A DNA stretch of 64,000 bases. Origin: Methylobacterium sp. NMS14P (GTDB lineage: Bacteria > Pseudomonadota > Alphaproteobacteria > Rhizobiales > Beijerinckiaceae). The notes under the pieces were generated by a model. It was not told the origin of the DNA. It made no database searches and saw nothing but the letters and a program-made list of their open reading frames with translations. Below, in pieces: positions 19,685 to 30,529 of the stretch. Each line of letters begins with the position of its first letter. The first letter of the stretch is position 1. The stretch lies in the NCBI RefSeq assembly GCF_028583545.1, contig NZ_CP087106.1:558001-622000 (forward strand). The letters are read 5' to 3'. The translations under genes and the position numbers were made by a program.

Positions 19685-20335
19685 CTAGAGGCTGAACAGC
19701 GCACCGTCCGGCGCCGCGTCGGCGATCACCACGCGATCGCCCTCCAGGCGGGCGCGGCCGCCCGCCACGAGGGCGAGCACCGCCGGGTAGAGTCGGCGCT
19801 CCTGCACGATCACCCGGTCGGCGAGGCTGTCGGGATCGTCGTCCTGGCGGACCGGGACCGCGGCCTGGGCGACGATCGGGCCGGCATCGAGTTCCGGCAC
19901 CACGAAGTGGACCGTGCAGCCGTGCAGGCGCACGCCCGCGTCCAGCGCCTGCCGGTGGGTGTGGGTGCCCTTGAACAGCGGCAGGAGCGACGGGTGGATG
20001 TTGAGCATCCGGCCGGCCCAGGACGCCACGAACTTCTTCGTCAGGATCCGCATGAAGCCTGCCAGGCAGACGAGGTCGATCTCGGCCGCCCGCAGCGCCG
20101 CGTCGAGGGCGGCGTCGAAGCCGGCCCGGTCGGTGAAGGCCCGGTGATCGATCGCCTGCGTCGGGATGCCCGCCTCGGCCGCCCGGGCGAGGCCGGCGGC
20201 CTCCGGGCGGTTCGACAGGACCAGCACGATCTCGGCCGGGAAGGCGGGATCCTTCGCCGCCTCCAGCAGCGCGACCATGTTGGAGCCGCGCCCCGAGATC
20301 AGAACGGCGACGCGGGTCTTGCGGGCGGCAGCCAT
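19685..20335 (-). CDS. purN: Phosphoribosylglycinamide formyltransferase
   Basis: PurN adds a formyl group from 10-formyl-tetrahydrofolate to GAR, the third step of purine synthesis. The 216 residues show VLISGRGSNMVALLEA at the start, the LAGFMRILT segment, and the active-site NIHPSLLPLFKG and VPELDAGPI motifs (Asn, His and Asp). Its start codon shares one base with the purM stop. In a serine-cycle methylotroph the formyl-folate it uses also belongs to C1 assimilation. Confidence 0.96.
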   Translation of the reverse strand: MAAARKTRVAVLISGRGSNMVALLEAAKDPAFPAEIVLVLSNRPEAAGLARAAEAGIPTQAIDHRAFTDRAGFDAALDAALRAAEIDLVCLAGFMRILTKKFVASWAGRMLNIHPSLLPLFKGTHTHRQALDAGVRLHGCTVHFVVPELDAGPIVAQAAVPVRQDDDPDSLADRVIVQERRLYPAVLALVAGGRARLEGDRVVIADAAPDGALFSL

Positions 20336-21414
20336 CAGAGGGCGAGGCGGCCGGTGAAGGTCACCGGCTCAGGGCCGCGCTCCGTGATCCGCCCGAGGCG
20401 GACCGGGGTCTCGCCGGCGCGGGTCAGGGCCTCGTCGACGTCGTCGACCGCGTCGGCGGCGGCGATCACCACCATGCCGATCCCGCAGTTGAAGGTGCGC
20501 AGCATCTCGGCCTCGGCGACGCCGCCCTCGCGGGCGAGCCAGCCGAAGACCGGCGGCGGGGTCACGGCGTCCAGGTCGACGGCGATGCCGACCTCGTCCG
20601 GCAGCACCCGGGGGAGGTTGTCGGGGAAGCCGCCGCCCGTGATGTGGGCGAGCGCCCGGATCCCGTCGGTGGCGCCCAGCGCCGCGAGCAGCGGCTTCAC
20701 GTAGATCCGGGTCGGCTCGAGCAGCGCCTCGCCGAGGCTGCGGCCCGGGGCGAACGGGGCCGGCGCGTCCCAGCCGAGGCCGGTCTTGGCGACGATCCGG
20801 CGGACCAGCGAGAAGCCGTTGGAATGGACCCCGGAGGAGGGCAGGCCGAGGACGACGTCCCCCGGCCGGATGCCGGGCCGCGGCAGCAGCGCGCCGCGCT
20901 CGGCGGCGCCGACCGAGAAGCCCGCGAGGTCGTAGTCGGACCCGTCGTAGAGGCCCGGCATCTCGGCGGTCTCGCCGCCGATCAGCGCGCAGCCGGCCTG
21001 CCGGCACCCCTCGGCGATGCCGCGCACGATGTCGGCGCCGACGCCCGGGATCAGCTTGCCGGTGGCGTAGTAGTCGAGAAAGAACAGCGGCTCGGCGCCC
21101 TGGACGATGATGTCGTTCACGCACATCGCCACGAGGTCGATGCCGATCGTGTCGTGGCGCCCGGTCTCGATGGCGATCTTGACCTTCGTGCCGACGCCGT
21201 CGTTGGCCGCGACCAGGATCGGGTCTCGGAAGCCCGCGGCCTTCAGGTCGAACAGGCCGCCGAAGCCGCCGATCTCGGCATCGGCGCCCGGCCGCCGGGT
21301 CGAGCGCACCAGCGGCTTGATCGTCTCGACCATGGCGTTGCCGGCATCGATATCGACGCCCGCCGCCGCGTAGGTCAGCCCCGTCTTCGGCTCGTTGCCG
21401 TCCTTGGCCGTCAT
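20335..21414 (-). CDS. purM: Phosphoribosylformylglycinamidine cyclo-ligase (AIR synthetase)
   Basis: PurM closes the imidazole ring of AIR using ATP, two steps after PurN. At 359 residues it has the usual length. Motifs: [13 protein letters not shown] at the N terminus, [18 protein letters not shown], the [11 protein letters not shown] loop and [15 protein letters not shown]. It is the first gene of a purMN operon and is divergent from the AI-2E-type permease. Confidence 0.97.
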   Translation of the reverse strand: MTAKDGNEPKTGLTYAAAGVDIDAGNAMVETIKPLVRSTRRPGADAEIGGFGGLFDLKAAGFRDPILVAANDGVGTKVKIAIETGRHDTIGIDLVAMCVNDIIVQGAEPLFFLDYYATGKLIPGVGADIVRGIAEGCRQAGCALIGGETAEMPGLYDGSDYDLAGFSVGAAERGALLPRPGIRPGDVVLGLPSSGVHSNGFSLVRRIVAKTGLGWDAPAPFAPGRSLGEALLEPTRIYVKPLLAALGATDGIRALAHITGGGFPDNLPRVLPDEVGIAVDLDAVTPPPVFGWLAREGGVAEAEMLRTFNCGIGMVVIAAADAVDDVDEALTRAGETPVRLGRITERGPEPVTFTGRLAL

Positions 21415-21557
21415 GCCCGCGCCACCTCGTTCTATCCTGGCCCCGCTCTAGCGACTTCGCGCGCGGCGCGCGAGTCGGGCGGGCGGCGCCTTGATCGGCG
21501 CGCCCCGCATACCCACTCTGCCCGCTGGCGTGGTGTGCTGCGAGGGGGAGCGTCATC

Positions 21558-22682
21558 GTGCGCGCACGGGCTGTGATCGGGCTGGCCGCTGTCGTCGCCC
21601 TTGGGTTGATCGTCTACCTCCTCCGGGAGGTCATGCTGCCCTTCGTGGCCGGCATCACGCTGGCCTACCTCCTCGACCCCCTGGCCGACCGGCTGGAGCG
21701 GCTCGGCCTCGGACGGCTGGCGGCGAGCCTGCTGATCCTGGCGCTGTTCGTCGTCGCCCTCGTCGTGACGCTGCTGATCCTGATCCCGCTCACGGCCAAC
21801 CAGGTCGTGGCGCTCGTCAACGCGCTGCCCGGGATGGTGTCGCGGCTCCAGGCGATCATCGCCGAGCGGTCCGGGACCCTGCTCGAGCGCGTCGGCGGCG
21901 CGAACGTCCTCAACGAGCTGCAATCCTCCGTGGGCACGCTCGCCACGCAGGCCGGGACTTGGCTCCTGGCCTTCCTGAAGTCGCTCTGGTCGGGCAGCCA
22001 GGCGCTGATCTCGATCGCCTCGCTGCTGGTCGTGACGCCGGTCGTCGCTTTCTACATCCTCGTCGACTGGGACCGGATGGTCGCGGCCATCGACGGCTGG
22101 GTGCCGCCCCGCCACCGGGCGACGGTGCGCGAGCTGGCGCGCCAGATCGACGGGGCGGTCACCGGCTACGTCCGCGGCCAGACGCTGGTCTGCCTGATCC
22201 TGGGCAGCTTCTACGCAATCGGCCTCTGGCTGGTCGGCCTCAACTTCGGCGTGCTGATCGGCCTGATCGCGGGGTTCCTGACCTTCATCCCGTACGTGGG
22301 CACGCTCACCGGCTTCCTGCTCTCCGTGGGCGTCGCGCTGGTCCAGTTCTGGCCCTCGGGAGACTGGCTGCATCTCGGCCTGACCGTCGGCGTGTTCCTC
22401 GTCGGCCAGTTCCTGGAGGGGAACGTCATCTCGCCGAAGCTCGTCGGCGATTCCACCGGGCTGCACCCGGTCTGGCTGATGTTCGCGCTGCTCGCCTTCG
22501 GGACGCTGTTCGGCTTCGTCGGGCTGCTGCTCGCCGTCCCGATCGCGGCCTCGATCGGCGTGCTGGTCCGCTTCGCCCTGGCCCGCTATCTGGAGAGCCG
22601 CCTCTACCACGCCGGGCAGCCGATCCTGATCGAGCACGACGGCAAGGACGCTTCGGCCTTGACCTCCGCGGGCGCGGGATGA
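21558..22682 (+). CDS. AI-2E/PerM family membrane transporter
   Basis: A 374-residue membrane protein with seven to eight helices: two near the N terminus, a long soluble part (about 70-150), then a helix-rich C-terminal half with the GLIAGFLTFIPYVGT motif typical of the family. Members include TqsA (AI-2 export) and Na+/H+ antiporters, so the substrate is open. The GTG start is preceded by GAGGGGGAG. The order purM, PerM-type permease, DnaA/Hda-like gene, ppk, ppx is common in alphaproteobacteria. Confidence 0.85.
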   Translation: MRARAVIGLAAVVALGLIVYLLREVMLPFVAGITLAYLLDPLADRLERLGLGRLAASLLILALFVVALVVTLLILIPLTANQVVALVNALPGMVSRLQAIIAERSGTLLERVGGANVLNELQSSVGTLATQAGTWLLAFLKSLWSGSQALISIASLLVVTPVVAFYILVDWDRMVAAIDGWVPPRHRATVRELARQIDGAVTGYVRGQTLVCLILGSFYAIGLWLVGLNFGVLIGLIAGFLTFIPYVGTLTGFLLSVGVALVQFWPSGDWLHLGLTVGVFLVGQFLEGNVISPKLVGDSTGLHPVWLMFALLAFGTLFGFVGLLLAVPIAASIGVLVRFALARYLESRLYHAGQPILIEHDGKDASALTSAGAG

Positions 22683-22695
22683 TCCTGAGCGGCAC

Positions 22696-23406
22696 ATGCG
22701 CGAGAACGCCCCACCCCGGCAGCTGGCCTTCGACCTGCCGCTCGACCCCCGCTACGGGCGCGAGGATTTCCTCGTGGGACCGGCCAACGAATCTGCCTAC
22801 GCGCTGATCGAGGCGTGGCCGGACTGGCCGGACAGCGTCCTGGTCCTCACCGGGCCTTCGGGCAGCGGCAAGAGCCACCTCGCGGCCATCTGGGCGGAGC
22901 GCGCCCACGCCTGGACCCTCCCGGCCGCCGAGCTGGGCGCCGACGCGGTCCAGCACCTCGTCTCCAACGGGGCGCTGGTCGTGGAGGATATCGACCGGGC
23001 GGAGCGGCTCGACGAGGCGGCGCTGTTCCACTTGCTCAACCGGGCCCGCGAGCGAAGCTGCCCGGTCCTGCTGACCAGCGCCACGGGCATCGACGCCCTC
23101 GGTATCGTCACGCCGGATCTGCGCTCGCGGCTTCGCCTCGCCCCGCGCATCGCCATCGAGGCGCCGGACGACGCCCTTCTGCGCGCCGTCCTGGTCAAGC
23201 TGTTCGTGGACCGCCAACTGGTCGTCGATCTCGGTGTCATCGACTCCTTGGCCCTGCGGATCGACCGGTCGCTGGGCCGCGCCCGGGACGTCGTTGCCGA
23301 GCTGGACCGCGACGCCCTCGGCCGCGGTCGCCGGATCAGCCGGCCGCTGGCGCTGGCCGTCCTCCGGCGCATGGGGCTGGAGGACGAGCCCGACCCGGCC
23401 GGCTGA
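22696..23406 (+). CDS. hdaA: DnaA-related regulator, HdaA-like
   Basis: A 236-residue AAA+ protein homologous to DnaA domain III but without the DNA-binding domain IV. It starts with PRQLAFDLPLDPRYGREDF, has a Walker A (TGPSGSGKSHLA), VVEDIDR as the Walker B, and a short lid. In alphaproteobacteria HdaA promotes hydrolysis of DnaA-ATP after replication starts. QLAFDLP is the clamp-binding-like motif expected near the N terminus. It is 13 bases after the permease gene. Confidence 0.85.
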   Translation: MRENAPPRQLAFDLPLDPRYGREDFLVGPANESAYALIEAWPDWPDSVLVLTGPSGSGKSHLAAIWAERAHAWTLPAAELGADAVQHLVSNGALVVEDIDRAERLDEAALFHLLNRARERSCPVLLTSATGIDALGIVTPDLRSRLRLAPRIAIEAPDDALLRAVLVKLFVDRQLVVDLGVIDSLALRIDRSLGRARDVVAELDRDALGRGRRISRPLALAVLRRMGLEDEPDPAG

Positions 23407-23422
23407 GCGCGGAATGCGGCGG

Positions 23423-23440
23423 CCGTCACGAAACTGTCGT
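23423..23440 (+). promoter_or_regulatory. Possible Pho box upstream of ppk
   Basis: CCGTCAC-GAAA-CTGTCGT: two 7-base half-sites 11 bases apart, matching 14 of 18 positions of the E. coli consensus CTGTCATAAAACTGTCAT. It lies 65 bases before the ppk start. A match by eye only; PhoB control of ppk is known in other bacteria. Confidence 0.4.
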
Positions 23441-23504
23441 GAAGGCCGCCGGTCTAGGGTGATACACGCTCCGCCGCCGCGAGGAGCAGAGACAGGGATC
23501 CGGG

Positions 23505-25883
23505 ATGGAATCGACGCAGAAGCCCGTGGACCGCGAAGCCGCCGACGAGGCCGCCGAGCCCCGTCGGCGCGCGGCGGCCAACCCGGCGACGCGGCGCGCG
23601 CCCGCGGCCCGGCGCGTGCCGACCGATCCGGCCGCCACGGCGGCCGCTCCGGCGCCGGCAGCCGACGCCAACGACGAGTGGCCGGCCGCCGCGGCGCCGG
23701 CGGAGCCGGCGGTCGGCGCGGCCCGCGAGCCGGTGCTGGAAGCGGGGCGGTCCCTGCGCCACACGCCGGAGCGGTTCGTGAACCGCGAGCTGTCCTGGCT
23801 GCAGTTCAACCGGCGCGTGCTGGAGGAGGCGTCGAACCCCAACCATCCGCTCCTGGAGCGCCTCCGCTTCCTGTCGATCTCGGCCAACAACCTCGACGAG
23901 TTCTTCATGGTGCGCGTCGCCGGCCTGATCGATCAGGTCCGGGCGGGGATCACGGTGCCGTCGCAGGACGGCCTGTCGCCGTCCGAGCAGCTGGTCCGGA
24001 TCGGCGCCGAGGTCTCGCGCCTCGCCGCCGACCAGCAGGCCCGCTGGCGCGAGCTGCGCGAGGAGCTGCACGCGGCCGACATCGACATCGTCGAGCCGTC
24101 CGCACTCACGGCCGAGCAGGCGGCGTGGCTGGAGGAGTACTTCCTCAACCACGTCTTCCCGGTCCTGACGCCGCTGGCGATCGATCCAGCCCACCCGTTC
24201 CCGTTTATCCCGAACCTGGGCACCACCATCGCGCTGATGCTGGTGCGGCCGAAGGACGGCCGGCTGCTGCGCGCGCTCATCCGCCTGCCCGGCGTCATCG
24301 ACCGCTTCGTGCGCCTGCCGGTGAGCGGCAGCGAGACATCGGCGCGCCTGATCACCATCGAGCAGGTGATCGGGATGTTCACCGGGCGGCTCTTCCCGGG
24401 CTACCTCGTGAAGGGTAGCGGCGCGTTCCGCGTGGTCCGCGATTCCGATCTGGAGATCGAGGAGGAGGCGGAAGACCTCGTCCTGCATTTCGAGACGGCC
24501 CTGAAGCAGCGCCGCCGCGGCGTCGTGATCCGCCTCGAGGTCGAGGCGGGCATGTCGGAGGATCTGCGCAGCTTCGTCGCCGACGAGCTCGAGATCGCCG
24601 CGGACGCGATCTTCCTCGTCGAGGGCATGCTCGCCCTGAACGAGTTGTCCCAGGTCGTCGGCATCGACAGGCCCGACCTGAAGTTCAAGCCCTACAACCC
24701 CCGCTTCCCGGAGCGCATCCGCGAGAGCGGCGGCGACGTGTTCGCGGCGATCCGCCAGAAGGACTTCATCGTCCACCACCCCTACGAGTCCTTCGACTCG
24801 GTGGTGCAGTTCCTGGCCCAGGCCGCCCGCGACCCGAACGTGGTCGCGATCAAGCAGACGCTCTACCGGACCTCGTCGAACTCGCCGATCGTCGCGGCCC
24901 TCGCCGAGGCCGCCGAGCTGGGCAAGTCCGTCACCGCCCTGGTGGAGCTGAAGGCGCGGTTCGACGAGGAGGCCAATATCCGCTGGGCGCGCAACCTCGA
25001 GAAGGCGGGCGCGCAGGTCGTGTTCGGCTTCGTCGAGCTGAAGACGCACGCCAAGCTGTCGCTGGTGGTCCGGCGCGAGGGCGACAAGCTCGTCACCTAC
25101 TGCCACGTCGGCACCGGCAACTACCACCCGATCACCGCGCGCATCTACACGGACCTGTCGTTCTTCACGGCGGATCCCGCGATCGCGCGGGACGTGTCGC
25201 GCATCTTCAACTTCATCACCGGCTACGCGGAGCCTGCGGAGCTGGAGCGGATGGCGGTCTCGCCGCTGACGGCGAAGAACAAGCTGCTCGAGCACATCGA
25301 GGCGGAGGTCGCCCACGCCAGGGCCGGGCGCCCGGCGGCGATCTGGATCAAGTGCAACTCCCTGGTCGACGGCCAGATCATCGACGCGCTCTACGACGCC
25401 TCGGAGGCCGGCGTTCAGATCGACTGCGTGGTCCGCGGCATCTGCTGCCTGCGCCCTGGCATCCCCGGTCTGTCGGAAACGATCCGGGTGAAGTCGATCG
25501 TCGGCCGCTTCCTGGAGCACGGGCGCATCTACGCCTTCGGCAACGGCGTCGGGCTGCCGCACCCCAAGGCCACGGTCTACATCTCGTCCGCCGACCTGAT
25601 GAGCCGGAATCTCGACCGCCGCGTCGAGGCGCTCCTGCCGATCACGAATCCGACGGTGCATCAGCAGGTGCTCGACCAGATCATGCTGGCCAACCTGCTC
25701 GACAACCGTCAGAGCTGGCGGCTCCTCGCCTCGGGCGGCTGCGAACGGATCCAGCCGGCCGATGGCGAGGAGCCGTTCAATGCCCACAAGTATTTCATGA
25801 CCAATCCCAGCCTCTCGGGACGCGGCAAGGCCTCGAAGAAGTCCAGCCCGCGGGCCCTGAGCCGCCGCGCGCAACGCAGCTGA
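23505..25883 (+). CDS. ppk: Polyphosphate kinase 1
   Basis: PPK1 makes polyphosphate from ATP reversibly. The 792 residues include an Ala/Pro-rich N-terminal extension of about 85 residues not shared by E. coli PPK, then the four usual domains from [13 protein letters not shown] on. The autophosphorylated His is in [11 protein letters not shown]; the second phospholipase-D-like site includes [14 protein letters not shown]. The stop is followed by ppx, so both sides of polyphosphate turnover are together. The start was chosen for its position after the possible Pho box. Confidence 0.95.
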   Translation: MESTQKPVDREAADEAAEPRRRAAANPATRRAPAARRVPTDPAATAAAPAPAADANDEWPAAAAPAEPAVGAAREPVLEAGRSLRHTPERFVNRELSWLQFNRRVLEEASNPNHPLLERLRFLSISANNLDEFFMVRVAGLIDQVRAGITVPSQDGLSPSEQLVRIGAEVSRLAADQQARWRELREELHAADIDIVEPSALTAEQAAWLEEYFLNHVFPVLTPLAIDPAHPFPFIPNLGTTIALMLVRPKDGRLLRALIRLPGVIDRFVRLPVSGSETSARLITIEQVIGMFTGRLFPGYLVKGSGAFRVVRDSDLEIEEEAEDLVLHFETALKQRRRGVVIRLEVEAGMSEDLRSFVADELEIAADAIFLVEGMLALNELSQVVGIDRPDLKFKPYNPRFPERIRESGGDVFAAIRQKDFIVHHPYESFDSVVQFLAQAARDPNVVAIKQTLYRTSSNSPIVAALAEAAELGKSVTALVELKARFDEEANIRWARNLEKAGAQVVFGFVELKTHAKLSLVVRREGDKLVTYCHVGTGNYHPITARIYTDLSFFTADPAIARDVSRIFNFITGYAEPAELERMAVSPLTAKNKLLEHIEAEVAHARAGRPAAIWIKCNSLVDGQIIDALYDASEAGVQIDCVVRGICCLRPGIPGLSETIRVKSIVGRFLEHGRIYAFGNGVGLPHPKATVYISSADLMSRNLDRRVEALLPITNPTVHQQVLDQIMLANLLDNRQSWRLLASGGCERIQPADGEEPFNAHKYFMTNPSLSGRGKASKKSSPRALSRRAQRS

Positions 25884-25965
25884 GTTTCGCCGCGCGGCGT
25901 CGCTGGGCTAAACCTCCCGCACGGCGCGCCGGCAGGTGCGCCGGGCTGATGAAGGACTCGGACGT

Positions 25966-27519
25966 TTGGGCAGCCCTCTTGCCAACCTCACCCTCGCGCA
26001 CGACGCGGAGGCGATCGACAGCGCCGCGCACCATCCGGTGGCGATCATCGATATCGGCTCGAACTCGGTCCGCCTCGTCGCGTACGACGGTCTGAGCCGG
26101 GCGCCGACGCCGCTCTACAATGAGAAGGTGCTCTGCGGCCTGGGCCGCAACGTCCTGACGACCGGCCGGCTGAACGAGGAGGCGGTGACCCGCGCACTCG
26201 CCGCCCTGGCACGGTTCCGGGTGCTGTGCCAGACGATGCGCGTCAGGCAGGTCTTCGTGCTCGCCACGGCGGCGGCGCGGGACGCTGAGAACGGTCCCGA
26301 CTTTCTCCGCGCCGCCGAGGCGGCCTGCGGTCAGGAGATCCAGCTGCTCTCCGGACGGCGCGAGGCGGAGCTCTCGGCGCTCGGCGTGGTCTCGGGCTTC
26401 CACGCGCCGAACGGCGTCGTCGGCGACATGGGCGGCGGCTCCCTCGAACTCGTGGACGTCCGCGGGTCGGTGGTCGGGCAGGGAGTGACCATGCCGCTCG
26501 GCGGTCTGGCCCTCCAGGACCTGTCCGGCGGCTCGGTCAAGAAGGCCGCCAAGATCGTCCGCGAGTACATGCGCAAGGCCGCCCCGCAGCTCGAGACCCT
26601 GCGCGGGCGGACCTTCTACGCGGTCGGCGGCACGTGGCGGGCGATCGCGCGGCTCCACCAGGCGGCCCGCGGCTACCCCGTCCACGTGATGCACGGCTAC
26701 GCGGCGGAGCCGACCGACGAGCTCAGCTTCCTGCAAGTCGTCGAGCAGACCGACGTGGCGCTCCTGCAGGACGTCGACGCCATCTCGGAGGCGCGGCGCC
26801 CGCTGCTCGCCTACGGGGCAGTCGTGCTGGAAGAGATCATCCGGGTCGGGCGCCCGCGCGAGGTGGCGATCTCGGCGTCGGGTGTGCGCGAGGGCCTGCT
26901 GTTCGAGCAGCTCGACCGGGACACCCGGCTGATCGATCCGCTGCTGGCCTCGGCGTCGGAGTTCAACGTCCTGCGCGCGCGCTCGCCCCGCCACGGGGAG
27001 GAGTTGATCACCTGGACCGACCGGTTCGTCGCGACCTTGGACGGTCACGAGACCGCCGACGAGCGCCGCCTGCGCCACGCGGGCTGCCTGCTGTCCGATG
27101 TCGGCTGGCGGGCGCATCCGGATTACCGCGGCGAGCAGAGCATCGCGGTGATCCAGAACGCCGCGTTCGTCGGCGTGGATCATCCGGGGCGGGCTTATCT
27201 CGCCCTGGCGGTGTCCCTGAGGCACACCGGCCTGGCGCCCGAGAAGGCGAACGCGATGCTCCGGAGCGTGGCCGGTCCGCGCCTGTTCGAGCGCGCCCGC
27301 CTGCTCGGCGCGCTGCTCCGGATCGCCTTCCCGATCTCGGCGGGCATGGACGGCGCGCTCGGACGGGCGCCGCTCACCGTCGAGGATGGCCGCTTGGTGC
27401 TGCGTCTCCCGCGGGAGTGGGAGGCTCTGAACGGGGATCGCCTGCTGAACCGCGTTCGCGGCCTCGGGCGCGTCATCGGCCTCGACGGGCGTGTCGAGAT
27501 CACGGACGCCGCCGCCTGA
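25966..27519 (+). CDS. ppx: Exopolyphosphatase (Ppx/GppA family)
   Basis: Removes terminal phosphate from polyphosphate, or acts on pppGpp. The 517-residue protein has the ASKHA fold: VAIIDIGSNSVRLVAYD, ATAAARDAENG, VVGDMGGGSLEL and an HD-like C-terminal region. I prefer the TTG at 25966, which has GAAGGA seven bases upstream; a GTG at 25936 is in frame and would add ten residues. It follows ppk by 82 bases in the same direction. Confidence 0.9.
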   Translation: MGSPLANLTLAHDAEAIDSAAHHPVAIIDIGSNSVRLVAYDGLSRAPTPLYNEKVLCGLGRNVLTTGRLNEEAVTRALAALARFRVLCQTMRVRQVFVLATAAARDAENGPDFLRAAEAACGQEIQLLSGRREAELSALGVVSGFHAPNGVVGDMGGGSLELVDVRGSVVGQGVTMPLGGLALQDLSGGSVKKAAKIVREYMRKAAPQLETLRGRTFYAVGGTWRAIARLHQAARGYPVHVMHGYAAEPTDELSFLQVVEQTDVALLQDVDAISEARRPLLAYGAVVLEEIIRVGRPREVAISASGVREGLLFEQLDRDTRLIDPLLASASEFNVLRARSPRHGEELITWTDRFVATLDGHETADERRLRHAGCLLSDVGWRAHPDYRGEQSIAVIQNAAFVGVDHPGRAYLALAVSLRHTGLAPEKANAMLRSVAGPRLFERARLLGALLRIAFPISAGMDGALGRAPLTVEDGRLVLRLPREWEALNGDRLLNRVRGLGRVIGLDGRVEITDAAA

Positions 27520-28000
27520 AACGCGCCGCGCGGCCCTGCCGCCCCAAGACCAATGAACGGAGGATCCCGCGCCGCGCGCGGAGAGGGCGCCGCATGGCGG
27601 CCCGTGGCCGCCGGTTCAGGCATGGCCTCGCTCGACGGGGCACTTCACACTGCGCCCCAGAATCGGCGCGCCGCGCGATATCCCGCGCGCAGGGTTCCTC
27701 CACGAGCCAACGACGGCGTTATGACCGTCGCGAAGGTGCTCACCTTACATTCCCAAGACAATCAGGACCCGCGTTCTGATCGATAAAGGCGTGGTAACGC
27801 CAGTTTAATTCACAAACCTAATTTTTTTATCTGTATATGTAGATTTTTTCTCACTCACCCAAAATAATCGCGCTACTCGTAGATCAACTTATTTCGATGT
27901 ACTGCTGAATATATTCATCTTGCAAGGTGATTGCGCGCGCGGCTCGCTCTATGATGCGAACGGCACCCCGATCAAACTCGCACGCTGGAATGTTCGCGCA
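27520..28000. other. Intergenic region with an AT-rich block
   Basis: After ppx the sequence is G+C-rich, with no recognised gene. A small hairpin GGCGT-GGTA-ACGCC (27788-27801) followed by AGTTTAATT could end the ppx transcript. From about 27781 to 27930 the G+C content falls to about 35% by my count, unlike the rest of the window; T runs such as ATTTTTTTAT and GATTTTTTC are present. This block is directly upstream of the chemoreceptor gene and probably holds its promoter. Confidence 0.55.
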
Positions 28001-30517
28001 ATGAGATGGCTTGGCTATTTCTCACTTCGAGTCGTCATGTGCACGACGATGTTTGCCATGGCACTGATGTTGCTGGGATATGCGGGAAATGCTCTGATCG
28101 ACGCGCGGCTCCAGGCGCAACAGGCCCAGGCGGCGGTCACGTTGACGCGCGCGAGCCGCCAACTCCTCAAGACGATCCTCCCAACGCGCCTCGAGCGGGG
28201 GGCAGCCCTCGCCTTGGGCGGGGATGCATCCGCTGACCCGGACAGCCTGAAAGCCTACGCGACTTACCGGGAGGCGATGATCGCGGGCTTCAAGAGCTTC
28301 CAGGACCTGTTGCAGAACCAGAGTGTGCCCGCTGTGACGGCGACGGTGGCGAGGCTGAACGCGGCGCAGGACGCCGTGAACCTGCTCCGCCCCCGCATCG
28401 CTGACGCTCTGCGGGTCGCGAAGCCGGAGCGGGACCCGGCGCTGCTGCCCGCCGTGCTGGCGGCCTTCCAGGAACTCCTCGACGCGCTGACGGCGACCAC
28501 GGATGCCGTGGATTCGGCGATCCCGCGCTCCGACGCGATGCTGCAGCGCTACCTTGTCCTCAAGCGGTCAGCCTGGGCGACCCGCGTCGCGATCGGCAAC
28601 GTCGCCCTGCGCGTGCAGACGTCACTGGCCGCCGGAACGTCGTGGTCGCTGCCCGAGACCGTGGCCGCGGCCGAGGAGCGGGCGCGGCTCCAGTCGGCCT
28701 GGTCGAGCACCAGCGAGGCCGCGGCGCATCTCTCGGACGCCGCGCGCGCGGCGTTCGAGCGAGCCAAGCGCGGCAATTTCGAGGGCGAGGCGGCGGAGGC
28801 GGGGAGGGCGGTCTTCGACGCTCTGAGCGAGCGGCGGGCGTCCCCCTACACGTTCCAGGACATCCGCAAACGGAACACCGCCGAGCAGATGACGATCGTC
28901 AATCTCGCCGATACCGCCCTCGACGAGATGGTCGGGCGGGCCGAAACCCTCGCCGCGGCGGCGAACCGCGTTCTCCTGCACAACGCCGCGGCGCTGCTCG
29001 CCGCCCTGCTGCTCGTCGGCCTCGGCCTCGTCGCGCTGTTCGGGGGCGTGTTGCGGCCGATCCGGACCATCGCCACGGCGATGCGCGCGCTGACCGGGGG
29101 CGAAACCGCCGTCGTCCTCCCGGTACACGCCTACCGGAACGAGTTCGCGCCGATCATGGTGGCCGTGCAGGCGTTCCGGGACAACCTGATCCGCACGCGC
29201 GAGCTCGAGGTCGAGGCCGAGCGGGCGCGGCTGGACGCCGACGACCAGCGGCGGGACAGCCTGCGCCAGATGGCGCAACGGTTCGAGCAGGCGGTCGGAG
29301 GCATGATCGGCCGGGTTGCGGCATCGGCCAGCGCCTTGCAGGTCACGGCGCAGACGATGACGGTGACGGCCACCCAGACGGCCGGGCAGTCGACGACGGT
29401 CGCGGCCGCCGCCGAGCGGGCCTCCGGCAACGTCGACACCGTGGCGGCGGCCGCCGAGGAGCTCGGCACCTCCGTGCAGGAGATCGGGCGGCAGGCCGAC
29501 GGCTCGGCGGACATCGCACGGCAGGCCGCGGCCGAGGCCGACCGAACCGCCGCGCGCGTGCAGGACCTGAGCAGCGCCGTGAACAAGATCGGCGCCGTCG
29601 TGGGGCTAATCTCATCGATCGCCGAGCAGACCAACCTGCTGGCGCTCAACGCCACCATCGAGGCAGCGCGCGCGGGCGCCGCCGGCCGCGGCTTCGCGGT
29701 CGTGGCTTCCGAGGTTAAGGCGCTGGCCGAGCAGACCGCCAAGGCCACCGACGAGATCTCCGGGCAGATCGCGCAGGTGCAGGCCTCCACCGATCAGGCG
29801 GTCGAGGCCATCGCGGCGATCACCGCGCGGATCCGCGAGATCAACGGCGTCGCGGCCTCGATCGCGGCGGCCGTCGAGGAACAGGGTGCGGCGACGCAGG
29901 AGATCGTCCGCAACGTCGGGCAGGCGGCTGTCGGCACCGGTGAGGTTACCAGCACCATCACCGGCGTCGCGCAGGCGGCCGAGAGCACCGGCCTGGCCGC
30001 CAGCCAGGTCCTCGACGCGGCCTCCGCCCTGTCGGACCAGTCTGGCCACCTGACCGCGGAGGTCGGACGGTTTCTGGCCAGCGTCCGTGTCTCCTACGCG
30101 GTCTCCGCCGCGCAGGTCGCGCTGGTGCGTGGCAGTTTCGAGACGGTGCAGGCGCTGGGCGATGCCGTGGCGGATCTGTTCTACGGACGCCTGTTCGACA
30201 TCGCGCCACAGATCCGCGCGCTCTTCCCCGACGACTTGGCCGCGCAGAAGCGGAAACTCGTCGCTATGCTGGCGCTGGCGGTGTCCAACCTCGACAAGCC
30301 GGAGGCCCTGGTCGCGACCGTGCGCGATCTCGGGGACCGGCACGTCGGCTACGGCGCGCTGCAGGCGCATTACGAGCCGGTCGGCGCCGCTCTGGTCTGG
30401 ACCCTGGAACAGGGGCTCGGCCCGGACTTCACGCCGGAGATCCGGGAGGCCTGGGTCGAGACCTACCGGGTCATCGCCGGTCTCATGACGATGGCCGGAA
30501 CCGCGAAGGCCGCGTGA
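28001..30517 (+). CDS. Methyl-accepting chemotaxis protein with C-terminal globin domain
   Basis: An 838-residue receptor. A membrane helix lies at about 8-30, followed by a helical periplasmic sensor (about 35-325), a second membrane helix (about 328-350), a HAMP domain and the signalling hairpin, whose tip reads [22 protein letters not shown] (539-560). From about 705 to the end is a globin: [19 protein letters not shown], the EQKRKL-like [10 protein letters not shown] helix, and [17 protein letters not shown], in which His781 is the expected haem ligand. Globins usually sit at the N terminus of such sensors. The start is uncertain: a TTG at 27920 would add 27 residues. Confidence 0.9.
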   Translation: MRWLGYFSLRVVMCTTMFAMALMLLGYAGNALIDARLQAQQAQAAVTLTRASRQLLKTILPTRLERGAALALGGDASADPDSLKAYATYREAMIAGFKSFQDLLQNQSVPAVTATVARLNAAQDAVNLLRPRIADALRVAKPERDPALLPAVLAAFQELLDALTATTDAVDSAIPRSDAMLQRYLVLKRSAWATRVAIGNVALRVQTSLAAGTSWSLPETVAAAEERARLQSAWSSTSEAAAHLSDAARAAFERAKRGNFEGEAAEAGRAVFDALSERRASPYTFQDIRKRNTAEQMTIVNLADTALDEMVGRAETLAAAANRVLLHNAAALLAALLLVGLGLVALFGGVLRPIRTIATAMRALTGGETAVVLPVHAYRNEFAPIMVAVQAFRDNLIRTRELEVEAERARLDADDQRRDSLRQMAQRFEQAVGGMIGRVAASASALQVTAQTMTVTATQTAGQSTTVAAAAERASGNVDTVAAAAEELGTSVQEIGRQADGSADIARQAAAEADRTAARVQDLSSAVNKIGAVVGLISSIAEQTNLLALNATIEAARAGAAGRGFAVVASEVKALAEQTAKATDEISGQIAQVQASTDQAVEAIAAITARIREINGVAASIAAAVEEQGAATQEIVRNVGQAAVGTGEVTSTITGVAQAAESTGLAASQVLDAASALSDQSGHLTAEVGRFLASVRVSYAVSAAQVALVRGSFETVQALGDAVADLFYGRLFDIAPQIRALFPDDLAAQKRKLVAMLALAVSNLDKPEALVATVRDLGDRHVGYGALQAHYEPVGAALVWTLEQGLGPDFTPEIREAWVETYRVIAGLMTMAGTAKAA

Positions 30518-30529
30518 TCCGGTTCGACG

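Noticed and set aside
23454..25874. An 806-codon open frame on the minus strand opposite ppk
   Set aside because: Same cause: a mirror of PPK codons with no recognisable motif and no ribosome binding site.
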